Source: Cornus controversa (lineage: Eukaryota > Streptophyta > Magnoliopsida > Cornales > Cornaceae). From it: a DNA stretch of 64,000 bases. The position numbers and the translations under genes were made by a program. Within the stretch, counting starts at the first letter, position 1. Every line of letters starts with the position of its first letter. The DNA is taken from NCBI GenBank assembly GCA_026545225.1, contig CM048845.1:32168501-32232500 (forward strand), read 5' to 3'. The notes below the pieces were generated by a model. The model saw only the letters and a list, made by a program, of their open reading frames with translations, searched no databases and had not been told where the DNA came from. Positions 1-12,717 of the stretch are shown here, in pieces.

Positions 1-888
1 AACCTCATCTACCCGTGAAATCTCATGCACTCCTCTACAAGGTTGGGTGGCCTTCCCTTTCCTAGTGGAGGAGCGTTGAGCTGAATTGTTGCTTAGGGTT
101 TGAAAAAGTTTCCATGCCTCATCGGGGCTTTTCAAAAGATATCCACCCCCACACGCGGAGTCTATCATTTGCCTATGTTGCTCACTCACCCCATCATAAA
201 AACTTTGCACTAGCTGCCATTTTGGGACAGCATGATGCGGACAAGATTTTAAAAGATCCTTTAACCTCTCCCACGTCTCATGGAATTGTTCTTGGTCAAT
301 TTGGGTGAATCCGGTGATTGCTCGCCGAATATCACTTGTCTTACCCATTGGGAAGTATTTTTTCAAGAACTCTATTTACATCTCCGCCCAAGAATGGATT
401 GAGTTAGGTTCTAAGGAGTTGAACCAACTTCTAGCTTTATCTTTTAGGGAGAAAGGGAACATACGCAGCTTTAGATCATCCTCCGTAAAATGTGGTACAC
501 GAATAGTGGAACACACGGAAAAGAAGTAATCTAAGTGCCGGTACGGATCCTCATTAGGGAGACCGTGGAAGCTATTAAGAAGATTGATGGTGGAGGACTT
601 TATTTTGAATTGAGTTGCCGCTACATCCGGAAATTGGATACATGAAGGTACTTCAAATGTAGTCGGAAGGTAAAAATCCATAAGCAACTCTCCTTGAGGA
701 GGTGGTGGTGGAGGTGGTTGTTCATGATTAAAAGGAGGTAGTCCGGGAGGTTGTCTCTCATTTGGATCTATGTTTTCAGTCCTAGGCAATATAGGGTCCC
801 TAGAGGTTCCTCTACGTTGTCTAAGTGTTCGTTCAAGTTCAATGTTACACGAAAACAAAGGAAGTGACAAGGACCGTCTACCTAGCAT
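1..888 (-). pseudogene. Ty3/gypsy (Athila/Tat-like) gag, broken, runs off the left edge
   Basis: The product would be a capsid-forming Gag. Reading leftwards from a Met at 888, the first part is proline-rich (a run of seven prolines near residue 60) and is followed by a typical plant Ty3 gag core with motifs such as FHGLPNEDPYRHLDYF and FPFSLKDKARSWF. An in-frame stop closes this frame at 376-378. Gag-like coding continues beyond it to the window edge, with motifs such as TWERLKDLLK and CPHH visible by translating the minus strand of 1-375. The gene is therefore both disabled and cut off by the window. Its 5' side carries a leader, a primer-binding site at 1150-1167 and an LTR, in the order expected for the 5' end of a minus-strand element. 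Lineage is inferred from gag style and the tRNA-Asp-type primer site. Confidence 0.8.
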
Positions 889-1149
889 GCATTAACAATC
901 GAACAACACCTCAATACACAAAGTAACAATAATCTTTACAAAAAGAATGAATGAATTCAAACCACTAATTTTAGGCGTTATACTCACAAAGGGTTCCAAG
1001 TTTACTTCTCTTTGATGCCCGCTCTGTGGTATACCTAAAATCAAGAAGTTTGAGAAATAAGAACAAAATATATACAAAAAGAATGAAAGAATTTCTAGCC
1101 TAAGAATTAAACCAGATTTAATCTTCCAATGGTGACAATAAAATTGTAG
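889..1149 (-). other. Untranslated leader of Ty3 element 1
   Basis: This AT-rich stretch lies between the gag start and the primer-binding site. No coding potential is seen; the open frame on the minus strand here has no recognisable motif. Confidence 0.6.
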
Positions 1150-1167
1150 TCCCCGGCAACGGCGCCA
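1150..1167 (-). other. Primer-binding site, tRNA-Asp type
   Basis: The minus strand reads TGGCGCCGTTGCCGGGGA. This is complementary, bar about one base, to the 3' end of plant tRNA-Asp (…CCCGGCAACGGCGCCA) as remembered. It sits 6 bp inside the LTR boundary at 1174, as expected for a minus-strand reverse-transcription primer site. Confidence 0.85.
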
Positions 1168-2137
1168 AAATTTTGATGTGGTCGGAACTAAATTATATTG
1201 TAAGCTTAATTTTTTCCTTTTTATCAAAATATAATTTAACCACTCGCAAGAGCACGAATCTTTGTAGATAAGGTTCTATATAGAGGGTATCGATCCCACG
1301 AGGACTAGTCGCAATTGTCTTAAAGGAAGATTAATTCTACTTTAATTCGAAAAAATAGATTTTTGAATTTATGTTTAGAAACTATTGCATGAATGAAATG
1401 ACAAGAAAAGTAAAGAGTTTAAAGTTGGGAGAGAGAACTAGGGTTGGTTTCCACCACTAGCCATTCACATGTTCATAAGTGTAGCAAGCATGGGATTCAT
1501 TAATTAAATGCCTAACAATGTCATTAGGCTTGTGACCTCAATGACATATCAAAAGATCAATGTGTGTGCTAACCTATCATAATCCATCTTCAACAAGCAT
1601 AGCTCTTCAACCTAACTAACTACCTAATTACTCTACTCTCTAAGTGAACACTACATGCATCCAAACTACCTTGTCTTGGCATGGTCTATACAAACTAACA
1701 TCACACATTCATTTAAACACCATTATCTAGCCATCATTTGCACTTCTTGTGGAATATGCAAATGTTGTGCATTCAAGTGACAAAATCTACTTTAAGACAA
1801 GAATAAATTCCAAATCAAATGAATATATATAAGAGATGTATTTGTGTACATAATCACTAGGCTAAATAATCAACATTTAATTACAAATCCCAAGAGTTAC
1901 AAAGATGAACAAGTTTACATGGCTAGGGGTTGAAACCAACACCCTAGTAGAAGAGTTAGTTGCTCATGGTTGCCTTGCACCCTTCCATTGATGAAGAGAA
2001 TGAAGATTCTTGGTCTGGTTTAGCTTTTCCTCTTCCTCTCCCGAAGGTCTCTCTCTAGTATCTTGATGTGTGTTGAGAGATATGAGATATGTGTGGCTTT
2101 TGGTGCTTTTTGGCTCCTTTTTCTCCTTTGGGGCCCA

Positions 2138-2175
2138 CCATATATATATATATATATATATATCATTATATATAT
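2138..2175. repeat. (TA)n microsatellite in LTR 1
   Basis: An alternating TA tract with small interruptions lies inside the LTR. Confidence 0.9.
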
Positions 2176-2301
2176 CTCTTGTATCAAGAAGGCCCCCAAA
2201 AGTCTTGGTCAAGTCAGACAATCCCCCTAAGTCGTGCAAAAAGGGGGATTTTGTTGCAAGTGGGAGAGCAGGTGAGCAAGTGGCCAAGTGGGCTCTGCAG
2301 C

Positions 2302-2393
2302 ATCTCGATTGATCGAGATTTCGATCAATCGAAATGAGATCTCGATCAATCGAGATTTTGATTAATCGAGATCAACATCTCGATTGATCGAGA
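2302..2393. repeat. Cluster of 18-bp palindromes in LTR 1
   Basis: Three copies of an 18-mer built from arms ATCTCGAT and ATCGAGAT around a 2-nt centre (TG or CA) lie at 2302-2319, 2339-2356 and 2376-2393. Shorter variants (TTCGATCAATCGAA and a degenerate GATTAATC copy) lie between them. Confidence 0.9.
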
Positions 2394-2580
2394 TGCCTTT
2401 GGCTGCATTTTCTAATTTCTTCTCTTGACTGCAGAAAGCTTCCAACTTTGCTCCATTTACTCCAATACCTGCAAAACATCAAAAATACAAAAATACCGTA
2501 AACATATCTCGGTAAACGCGAAAACAGAACTAACGTATGTAAGAAAAAGGGTTCAAATGCATAGAATTGAACACTTATGA

Positions 2581-3827
2581 AAGAGCAAAATGTTTTCTGT
2601 GGCATAGAAGCTTATGCTTGATACAGCTATTGAGGCACATAGTTCCTAGGCTGATATGTAGGTTGCATTGCTACCCCCTAATTACTATAAGAAAACCTAA
2701 GATGATTCCTCCATTTTGGATTGTAAGTATTACCACGTGGAAGATTCATTGGTCCAGTGAATGTAGCTTGGACTTGCTCTTGTTGAAGGTTAGCAAATTG
2801 TCCAACTGAGGGACAATTGTTTACATTATGCATAGGACTATGGCAAAAGTCACATGGGCCTAGCAATGAGGAATTTGCAGAAGAAAGAGATTAATTGGCT
2901 GCCATGATCAATGTTACTTTCTGTGCAGTTAAGTCAATGTCGGTTGGCTTAGCATCTGTAGTACCAACCTCAAAAATCCCATCAGTCTTCCTTGTAGTGA
3001 CTGGTCTACTAGAACAAGTAGAGGACATATGTTGTAGAGAATTATCACTAAGATTTTCCAACAAGGTCCATGCCTCTTATTCACTCTTTAACATGAAATT
3101 ACCTCCACAGGATGCATCGACCATCTATCTATTGGCTTCTGTCAGCCCTTTATGAAAACTCTGCACAAGTTGCCACTTAGGAACCTGATGATGAGGACAC
3201 TCCCTAAGAAGGTCCTTGAATCTTTTCCATGTCTCATAGAATTGTTCCCCCTCATGTTGGGAGAAACCAGTGATAACACGTCTGAACTGATTGGTCTTCC
3301 CTATCGATAAAATATTTCTTGAGGAACTCATGTTACATTTGAGTTTATGTCATGATAGAGCCCACCGGTAGAGAATTAAATCAATACTTTTCTTTGTTCT
3401 TCAAGGAGAATGGAAAGAGTCGCATTCTAAAAGCATCTTTAGAGAAGTTGTGAATTTTTGTAATTGAGCACACTTCTATGAACTCATCTAGATGCTTATA
3501 AGGGTCTTTATGAGTCATCCCAAAATAGGATGGAAGCTTCTGAATAACACTGGAATTGATCTCATAATTCTATGTTGTGACATTAGGCAGTTGAAAACCA
3601 GCTGGAGAAGTGTATGTTTCTAGGACATAGTAGTCTCGAAGTAGTCTCACCCTTTCTCCAGCAACATTAGGAACAATGTTGTTATTCCTTTCTTCAGCTA
3701 TGTCGTCAATGATTTCTTCCTCTTTTACAATAGGATCACCAAGTATGTTTTTCTACTGTCTAAGAGTACATTCAAGCTTAGGATCAAGAGGTATCAAAGG
3801 ATCAGCTACAGAACGAAGACCTTGCAT
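2581..3827 (-). pseudogene. Ty3/gypsy gag of element 2, degenerate
   Basis: Gag remains run on the minus strand from a plausible Met at 3827 (reading MQGLRSVADPLIPLDPKLEC) to the junction with LTR 1 at 2580. The central part (3125-3331) carries EQFYETWKRFKDLLRECPHH, which matches the gag core. Near the C-terminus (2678-2866) is an intact CCHC zinc knuckle, CDFCHSPMHNVNNC, of the CX2CX4HX4C type that packages RNA. Several stops and frameshifts separate the blocks, so the gene is dead. The abrupt switch to LTR 1 at 2580 indicates that element 1 landed in element 2; the rest of element 2 would lie beyond element 1, outside the window. Confidence 0.75.
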
Positions 3828-3946
3828 ATATTAACATTTCATGAAAAAAAAAAACAAAAATAAAATTATAAACAAAATATAAAAATTTTCTAAACTAAAA
3901 ATCCAATTAAAACAAATTCTAAAAATCCAAACAATCAAATAGACAG

Positions 3947-3964
3947 TCCTCGATGATGGTGCCA
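3947..3964 (-). other. Degenerate primer-binding site of element 2
   Basis: The plus strand reads TCCTCGATGATGGTGCCA. This is a mutated version of the tRNA-Asp-type site at 1150-1167 and lies in the same place relative to its LTR. Confidence 0.6.
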
Positions 3965-3969
3965 AAAAT

Positions 3970-5059
3970 TGATTCATCGATAAGTGTATCAATTAAATTA
4001 CCACACTTCGCAATAGAATGAATTCCTTTAGAATCAGGCTATCAAAGGGGTGTCGAACCTCTGGGACTGTGGTCTGACTGAGTTGGATATACAAAATTAA
4101 TTCTAATTGAATTTAATAGAAAAGAGTGCTGATTTTTATATTCTAAGGAAAGCAATTAAACAAAAGTAAGAGAAACTAGAGAGTGTAGAAAATATGAGAT
4201 AACTCTAGGGTTGTTGATTTCACCACTAACTTCATAATCAATGGTGAATTGAACTAACTATGGGGAATTATACCATGCATAAGTGGTGTCGGTAGCTACA
4301 AGCTCACCTCCATCCGTCAAGAAGATAACATGTGATTAAGGCTAAGTCATGGACTATCTTTGATTGGCATGGGCCATCTGCCTAACTACTCTACTCTAAG
4401 GTGCAGTATGGTCCATCTTCTCTAGGTATAATCCATCAAAGCTATTAGTGATATATTCAGTGATTACCATTGTGTAATAATCACTCTTATAATCACAGAA
4501 AATAAGAGAGATTGAGTTTAATAACAATAATCAAGTATCTAAGACAATATAAGAAATTATTGAATTGTAAGATTTTATTGCTCAATTCTACAAGAAGAAT
4601 CCTTAGGTGGATTTTTCTACTCACTTTTGGCCCAAAGTTTGACCCACTAGAAGTTCGATTCACGAAATTTACATGAAATACAAAAATGTCCAGAATTGAA
4701 TTTTGTTTGACTAATGAGAAAATTGAGTCAATTTGATTCTTGAAAATAAGAGTTATAGGCCTTTTTTCAAAATGGGATTAAAACTAGATTATGTGCAGAA
4801 TTGGACTTCAGCCTGAAATCTCCTTAAGCAGTTGTAATTTTCTTGGGCCACTTCCTTGGGCTGTTTTGAGTTAAGATATGAAGTTAAGTTAGTTCACTTG
4901 ATGTAGGCTTCATATAACCCTCTTGCATATCATTTTTAAGATCTTAAAAATCATGATTTAATTGAAAATACCAAAAAATATTAAAACAGAGTAAAAACCA
5001 CTAAAAGAATAAAATATGCAAGTTAAGAGGCTAAATTGCGTAACATTTAACGCCTATCA
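3970..5059 (-). mobile_element. 5' LTR of Ty3 element 2
   Basis: This LTR of about 1.09 kb is bounded by TGATTCATCG at 3970 and CGCCTATCA at 5059, giving inverted TGAT/ATCA termini. Its last ~370 bp are clearly homologous to 36263-36598. No genes lie inside. Confidence 0.7.
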
Positions 5060-7289
5060 ATTATGCATTGCATGGATGGAAGTGACATATATTCACCACC
5101 TAGAAATTCCAGTTTTGAGGATTTGTAAACCTAGGTAGAGGTTCGAGATGGAACGGATCGTGACATTGAGATGAACATGTTGTAACAGACTTTGAGAGTG
5201 CAAGTCTGGGATTGTGGGAAAATGTACAATTTACCTTAATGATTTCCAAACCTAGAGTTTGGCGGTGGTTTAGAGTAGCGTTGCAATATTGCACTACTAT
5301 TGAGGACTAGAGGTCAGTTAATTGACTAAGGTATTGATAGTAGTGTGATACCGGGATTATAGACAGAGTATGTCTAAGAGGTACTATTGAGATGGTTGGA
5401 TGATGACTCGAGATTGATCTAATTCCTTTGAGTCGATGGACATGTGATGATTTTGACGTCTAAAAATAATACGTTTGGATTATGTGAAATGGGTTGACTA
5501 GTTATATCATAAGTGTGGATATGTTGGTTAAGTAAAGGATGAGTTCACTGTGGGTGAGGACCCTGACATGTGATACCTGGTATAAGGATGATTTCTTCCT
5601 ATGAAAGGGAGGAGATAAATGTAATAGACACAGTGACTATAGCAGGTCGAGTCCTCTATATAGCTACTGTATATAAATGTAGGTGACCTCAATTGTCATT
5701 AGTAAGGGTTGCCTAGACTGAAGTGGTGTATGAGAGGACTCTTTCTAACCGCTAATCAGTTCCTTAGAGTGGAAGGGTGAAAAAGAAAAATAATTTTTCT
5801 CTTGAGTAATGAGATGGTGAAGTTAGTGGGATGTAAAAACCTTAATTTTGGAGCTAAATGCCAATAGATTATAATCCATGAAAATGGACAGGGCTATATG
5901 ATTGGTTTTGACAAGTGCGCCCCTTATGTGCCTTGTTCTAGGTAGTGCATTGATGATGTGCACTGGGTTGATGTAGTTGTGATGTAGTGGGGTACAGGAT
6001 TTCGGACCATACCCAGAATAGTGCACCAGTTAAGATCATACTGGATACTGATGGAAAGTTTTGAGTATTAATGGACCCAATAATGGGGAAGTATCACTGT
6101 GAGTGATTGATCTAGTTAGTCAAGGATATCACCTTAGACTAAAGATAGAGATAAATTGGATAGGTCTTGAGGTAGAGAGTGTGGACTCTAGGAAGCAAGT
6201 GCTTTGGAGGATTGTGTAAGTGAATCGTACATAGGGTTCGGAGTTATCCACCCATGTCATGGAAGTGGTATGATTATCCACTAGGGTATGATCTTGGGGT
6301 TATACCATTATGCCGAGGCTAAGACCTAGATTTCAGAGTTGTCCATGACTTTGTGAATGTCGGAGTTGTCCACTCACAATTGGCAAATTCATTATATTAT
6401 CGGGGTTGTGTGATCATTCAAAATTATTTATGCAACATGTGACCATCGGAGCTGTCCCCTCACATTAGCTAGATCATTCCGTGGTTATACTGCTTTAGAG
6501 CAATTAAGATGCACCACTTGTGCTAGACAGTAGTGTTGTTAATTAGGTGTTGAGAGAATAACGTATAGTGTGTATGGGAATAGAAAATAGAGATTATTGG
6601 TGAGGATACTGTCTTGCTTAGATTGGTTTTGGAAGACCTTGAGCATGCAATATGCAACAGGTGATATGCTAAATTATTAGCATGGTTTATGTGACTATAT
6701 AGAGTGTATAAATGTTTACATTAGATGTCACATGATGTGTGTGGGTGTATCATTATTGCCTAGAGATCCTAGTTTTGGAGATTTGATAAGATAAGCCAAA
6801 GGTTTGAGGTCGGGCAAAGTTATAACAGTTAAGATATACGAGTCGTGATAGACTCTAGTTGTAAGGGCTTAGCACCTTGATAAAAGTTACATGGAGTGTT
6901 TTCTCTATGGAGAACTGAGAGTTGATTGTGGTAATACGTTCGGTGGAGCCAAAGCTGGAAGGACAAGAATGGCATATTGTCGGAGTTGGGCTAATGAGGA
7001 AAAATAGCCCGGCCAGACATTTTTCTTTGATTAGTGTTTCTCTTACAATGTGTTAGGTCCAGATGATTATGGAATTAGCTCGTTGGGTATTGATGAGTAA
7101 GGAAATGAGGTTTAAATGGTTCTGAGTATAAAAGATTTTCTTTTCACTCATAGATGAGAATATGACTAAAAAAGGTCGGTATAATGAATTACGTACCGGG
7201 AAGGAAAATGCTTATCAAAGGGTTCGTGATGATAAGAGTAGGTTAACTTTAAACCACTCTTGAGGTTATGTTCTAGTACTTGTTAGAGT
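5060..7289. other. Decayed repeat DNA without an intact gene
   Basis: No supported coding sequence. Around 6280-6480 there are repeated phrases such as GGAGTTGTCCACTC that resemble Ty3 chromovirus LTR DNA. The part next to 7290 probably belongs to the degraded pol body of the element that follows. Frames are short and broken. Confidence 0.4.
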
Positions 7290-7610
7290 ACTTGAAGAGA
7301 TGGTTTTAGGTTCACCACAGTTGGAAAAAGTTCACAACGTATTCCATGTTTCGATGTTGAGAAAATATGAACCTGATCCAACCCATGTCTTGAGTTGGGT
7401 AAACGTTGAGGTCGACGAGGATGTCACCTATGAGGAGAGACTGGTTCAGATTCTTGATGCTTAAGAGCAAGTTATAAGGGGTAAGACCATTCCTTTGGTC
7501 AAGCTTTTGAGGCATCACCATAATGTGATGAGGCTACCTGGGAGCGAGAGCAGGAAGTTCGTTCTAAGTATCCGGACTTGTTTCCTTCAAGTATGGCTTA
7601 ATTTAAGGGA
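7290..7610 (+). pseudogene. Ty3 chromovirus-type pol: integrase C-terminal remnant
   Basis: The plus strand encodes LEKVHNVFHVSMLRKY followed by a YEERLVQILD-like block and a KTIPLVKLLRHHH-like block. This is the well-known C-terminal segment of plant Tekay/Del-like integrase. An in-frame TAA after the ILDA block and the lack of upstream reverse transcriptase show that it is a pseudogene. It lies directly before a degenerate polypurine tract (around 7600-7630) and an LTR, which fixes the orientation as plus. Confidence 0.8.
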
Positions 7611-7634
7611 CAAGATCCTTTTAAGTTGGCTAGG

Positions 7635-10022
7635 TTGTATGAACCGTGACCATTTTTGGCCCATTTATTTATTTCATTTAAATAAAAATAAATAATTTAA
7701 ATGATTATAAATGTGTTTAAAAGTATCAGAAAAGTTTTGGGAGCGTTTGGCAAAAGTTGACCTTTTCGGGTCAAGTGGACCCAAGATGCGGGTCCCGCGG
7801 GCCCAAAAAATTCGAAAGTGTTGGAATAACAACAAATTTGGAGAGTAGCTTAAATAAAAAATTTGATGTGCTACAGAATCAATTTCATGTTCATAGGAGT
7901 TACGGAAATCAAAAACGGAGTCCGAAAAAGTTTAGTGGAAGGCTAGTGGCATTTCGTAAATATATGGCCTAGGGCTATAAATAACAAAGTAGAGAATTGT
8001 TGAATTCATTCTCATTCTCATTCTCATCAGCCGCATAGAGAGCAAAATATATCTATATAGAGTAATATCTTCTTTTTTCTTTCTCCATAGATTTTGAGGG
8101 ACTTGGGTTAATAATTAGAAGGCACTGAAGAAGAAGTTGGTGTATACAATGATGGCTCGAGTTTGATCTATCCAGAATCAAATTCAGAGAAAATTGGTTT
8201 TTTTTGTGAGGAATTGGGGAAATCATTTAGAAGCTCTTCCAAATTGAGGTAGGGATGCATAACCCATGAAATTCGGGTTTTTGTTAGTATATTGGTTGTT
8301 TATGGCAACTAATTGGTTATGTGGGTATAATTAGATGTCTTTCAAGGTTAAAGCATGCTAGATTATACTACTTAGTGATTTATCAATGTTAATGATGTAA
8401 TTACATGTTTATAATTTTGCCTTAAATGATTTTATAAGCATGTTGAGATTGAATTGTGAGTAATTATGTGTAATCATGTATAATTGTGAAGGTGATACTT
8501 CTGTGCTTGATAAAATGTCTTGAAAACATGTTTAAATGTGAAAACATATTTAATTGCCTATCTAAGTGATATGAAATGTGCAATATGTGAAACATGCTCA
8601 ATGTGAAAGTATGTAATGTTTATATAGAAAATGTACAAGCATGACAATCAAATGCTACATTAACTTGAATTGCATATGAATGTTTAATATGAGCATTTGA
8701 ATCTATCTTTATTCATTGGGAAGCACATGGTAAGGGTGGTGAGTTCATTTGGGGCGGTAAAGTCCACTTGATGAAAGGCGAAGTATTCTGGTAAAGGTAA
8801 CCCTCATAGAGTGATCCGGTAAAGGAGCTCTAATTAGATGGATGAGGATACTCCCTAAAACGGAGTCATACGATGAAATGATCCGGTAAAGGAGCTTCGG
8901 TTAGGTGGGATTGGGTGCGTACAATTGGAACCCAATATGATGTGTGGAGAGTATGAAGGAGTCATGCATATCATGTTGCATTATACATTGCTTATGATAT
9001 GGTTGTGATGTACGGATATTTGCATAGCACGACTAAATACAAATATATGTTTATGTGGTATTCACGGAACCTGCGAAATTGTGTTTTAGACATTCCTACT
9101 GAGCGTGTTATAGCTCATCCCACGAGTATTAACTCTTTTCAGGAAATGAGAAAGACATGATCAAGTCTCCCCAAAGGTAAAGTTGGTGTGGAGTGGTATC
9201 AGTTTCATTTAAAGACTTATATTACTTTATTTGAATGCATGTCTGAATTGTGGACTATATGCATGTGATGAATATGTAAAGACCATTTATGTTTTGAGAA
9301 CATGTATTGTTTATATCTTATGATTTCATAGATTATAAGCATGATATTGAGCATGGTAGAATGCTAGATGAATTAAATGATGATCCTTCATTTTTGTTTA
9401 TTTCTACATATATAAACTTGTGGGAATGGTTGTGTTGTCGTATTGGAAAAATGAAGAGTATGTATGCTAAGAATGAAAACCAAAGTGTGAGAATGACACT
9501 TAGAAAAATTCTGTAAAGTATTAGTATTTGACGATTTTGATTGTGTGAAACCTCTATTTTGCTCAATCGAAATGCCTTCGATTGTGCGACTCAGGTTGCA
9601 AAATTTTCAATAGAAGAGAGGATAAATTCCAAAGGATTCTCAATCAGACGTTGATACTACTTTGATAATGTGATATTTTAGATCATGCAAAATCGTCATT
9701 TCGAGTGATCAAAATGCACTTCGCACAATCGAAAGGTGCATTTCAATGATGTGAAATGGGTTCCCACTGTGTGTTTTAAAAGGGACTTATGCATGCTTAT
9801 TTTCAATAAAGGACGTGTGTAAAGGAATTGAATTAACTATGTATACATGTGTGCATGGTATTAATGGTATAATGAATGCTTCCACTAGACTTTGAGTTAA
9901 CAACTTAGATTGTTGTTTATTGTGATATATCCAATGAGAGATAGTCATATTGATAAATGTAAAGACATCCGCTATATGTAATAATCTCGGTGGTCTGGGT
10001 AGGAATCGAGGGTGATATTGAT
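7635..10022 (+). mobile_element. 3' LTR of plus-strand Ty3 chromovirus-type element
   Basis: The LTR begins TGTATGAACCGTGACC right after the integrase remnant. A TATA box (CTATAAATAAC) lies at 7974-7984. A pol II-like U5 region with the phrase CTACTGAGCGTGTTATAGCTCATCC lies near 9100, spelled here only in part. The segment around 8080-8150 is homologous in inverted orientation to the LTR at 10188-12717. The right end is approximate. It contains the inverted pair CAATCGAA/TTCGATTG at 9564-9584. Confidence 0.65.
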
Positions 10023-10173
10023 AGAATTTTGCCATAGTCGTTCAGGTTGTGCAGTGACGATCAGGCAATCATGACACCTCACTACCTCAGAATTCGAGCT
10101 CAGACCGGGGAGTCCTGGTGGTCCGAATTTTTGGGCATAACACTTCATCCTCAAGTATTTAAACCCTATTAAA
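10023..10173 (-). other. Leader remnant of a minus-strand Ty3 element
   Basis: Between the two inverted LTRs lies about 150 bp that reads on the minus strand as the region following a tRNA-Met primer site. No gag is left. Confidence 0.45.
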
Positions 10174-10184
10174 CTCTGATACCA
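10174..10184 (-). other. Primer-binding site, initiator tRNA-Met type
   Basis: The minus strand reads TGGTATCAGAG directly inside the LTR end TGTGACA. A near copy of the same LTR-end and primer-site junction recurs about 96 bp to the right, near 10270-10290. Confidence 0.75.
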
Positions 10185-10187
10185 AGT

Positions 10188-12717
10188 TGTCACACCTCGA
10201 TTCCCGACTCATGGGAACCAAAGGTGATTAAGTCATAACCCACACTCCTAATCACAATTACCCTTTTATATCATGTTTGATACCAAGTTGCCATGCCCCA
10301 ATTTTTCGACTTCTAGAAATCGAGGGTGATTAGGTTACACGTTATTACCTCACATCAATATCGCAGAATAATCATCACATACACATTATTACATATACGC
10401 AATTCTACAACAACTCATCTCAATGGGTCCTATACAAAACCTCTCATACTTATCCCAACACACCTAACATGTCCAAATCAGCCATGCATTACGATACATC
10501 GTAATGCTAGTTTTGATGCTTCATAATTTACGATGCATCGCAGATGTTGCGTAACATCCTGCGAAAAGTTTTGTTTTTCAACCCAATTCTCACCAAAATT
10601 ACGATACATCATCTTGGGTATTTCAAAGCATCACTGAATTACAATGCATCATAATGAGGGCCACGATGCATCGAAATCCTTAAACTGGAAATTTGTAGAA
10701 AACTCTAAGTGTTTATATACCACATAAATGTTCATCTTTGAACTAACATCACCTATCATCATATACATACATTCTTAAAACTTAATCCAAATATCTACAA
10801 CATCCATAGCATATATAAACATCCATTTAAATTATAAAGACGTCACCCATACATAACATGCTTGGAACGAATACATTGTATACAAATCCACAATTCAAGC
10901 ACATACACCTATAAACAACATTTCAAAAGTTTAAGTCTTCTTCTACATTTCTAAATGCACTATGTCCACATCCCGGATATGTATAACACCAAAAAATACC
11001 CAAAAGAGAGTTCTCTTAACTCTAAGCTCAAACTACGGTTGCTCACCATCAACTACCTCCTTTCCATGCCCTAAAAGTGTTAATGTAAGGAGATGAGCAA
11101 TTTCAACGGCTCAAAGTAATACATTGTGCAATCTATTCAAGTTCACATTTCATATCATTGCATAAACGTAATTCAACATGTATAGCCTAGCAATGTGTCA
11201 TGCTTCCTAGCATTTTAGTCAAAAGTCGAAACCTTCATTCTCATGGCATATACATCAAAACATTTGACAACCGCAATATTCACAATCATGCTTTTGTATA
11301 CATTTCATCATATCTATAACATATGACATAATTGAATTAGCACACAAAATCCACTCAAGCCACATAAGTGATATTGTTACACTTAAGACTCAAAACGTTC
11401 TCAAAATTGGAATCACACTCACTCACACAATCCGGATATGTGCCAAAGCCCCATACCCCATATTCTAGTTATTTTTAGGCTATAAACCCGCCGGTAACCA
11501 ATCATCTTGCGCAAGTTCGAGGTCTTTCAACCCCCGGGAATATGTTCTCCGTCTAATTTGTCATGGGCCACTTCCAAGATAACACCCCACACACACATAA
11601 AATATATCACGTTTCGCACATACATTCGCATGTCTTGATGCATTGCACCCAATTCATGTCCTATGTTTATTCTAGCATGTCATGCAATAATTCATAATGA
11701 CACATGCTTACATTCAACTCCCAAAACTATATTTTTGACAATTCTCCAAAATCCCACATATGCAATATTTTTCATAAAAGGCATACATTAGCAATTCAAG
11801 TATTCTATATCACATACCAATCATTTCTAATCCAAAGAAACATACATACATCAATTTAAATCAATAATTTCATCATAAATTCCCATATAATCATATATAA
11901 CATGAAATCATCAATTTTAATGCCTAAAACATGAAATTCAACTTGAAATGAAAGACACAGCACACACCCCCTATGTCAAGAGATACAATCTCTAGTTATC
12001 CCTCAAAATTACCAATGCCAAAGTTGTCCAAACTTGACTTCGTTCGGTTCCAAGTGACGCCCTTGTCGCGTGTATAGAACACACTTTCCTTCTTCGGCAC
12101 CTTCTGAATCAAATCCGAAGTCCCTCAAAATCTAAAGAAAATAAATAGATCGCAAAATCTTCCATTGGACCAAAATGCTTCGAATCCAATTTTAAATTCA
12201 TAGAGATCGTAAAGAACATCAAGGTGAACAACAATGATGTTCAAAACTTCTTCCAAATACAAGCCTAGGTTAGAGGAATTATGGAGATAAGGGAAAGCTT
12301 GCAAGAGGGAGATATAGAGAAAGAAAGTGGATGTAAAATATGTCTCCCAAAATTTTGTAAGCACACAAACCTAAAATAACCAAAACGCCCCTAGTCACTT
12401 AACGTAGTTTCCTAACCTCCGTTTTTGAATTCGAAAGCGGCTATGGCCTTGAAATTAAATTTGTCTCTTCTAATATTCTAATTAGTCTATAACCAAAAAT
12501 AATATTTCCAAAAAAATATCCGGATTCCCGGGCCCACCCGACCCCATCCTAGGTCCTAACAACCCAAAATTTCAAAATGAGCCGAATGGCTCACAAAACT
12601 CTCCGGACCTCTCAACAAGCCCCCACATATGTAAATTACATTTCAAACATATGCAAATTAGTTTATAATCCTATCTCAAAACATAAATAAATAATAGAAA
12701 TTTTTTCAATCTCGACA
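10188..12717 (-). mobile_element. 5' LTR of minus-strand Ty3 chromovirus-type element
   Basis: The LTR is bounded by TGTCACACC at 10188 and ATCTCGACA at 12717, giving TGTC/GACA inverted termini and a length of 2530 bp. It belongs to the same family as the plus-strand LTR at 7635-10022: the minus strand near 12100 shares ATTTTGAGGGACTT and its surroundings. It has no coding sequence. Three strong palindromes lie in its U5 side (10486-10507, 10531-10540, 10664-10673). Confidence 0.7.
10486..10673. repeat. Palindrome cluster in minus-strand LTR
   Basis: GCATTACGAT and its reverse complement ATCGTAATGC flank a 2-nt centre at 10486-10507. Perfect CGATGCATCG palindromes lie at 10531-10540 and 10664-10673. 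Degenerate copies lie between them. Confidence 0.85.

Larger units (their letters stand above)
1174..2580 (-). mobile_element. 5' LTR of Ty3 element 1
   Basis: The LTR starts at TGATGTGG beside the primer site and ends near ACACTTATGA at 2580. There the sequence changes abruptly to the gag of a second element. The inner end has the common plant Ty3 LTR phrase ATCGATCCCACGAGGACTAG. Inside lie an AT microsatellite and a cluster of palindromes. The outer end is inferred by similarity to the second LTR (3970-5059) and shows ATGA instead of the expected ATCA. No coding sequence is supported. Confidence 0.7.
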
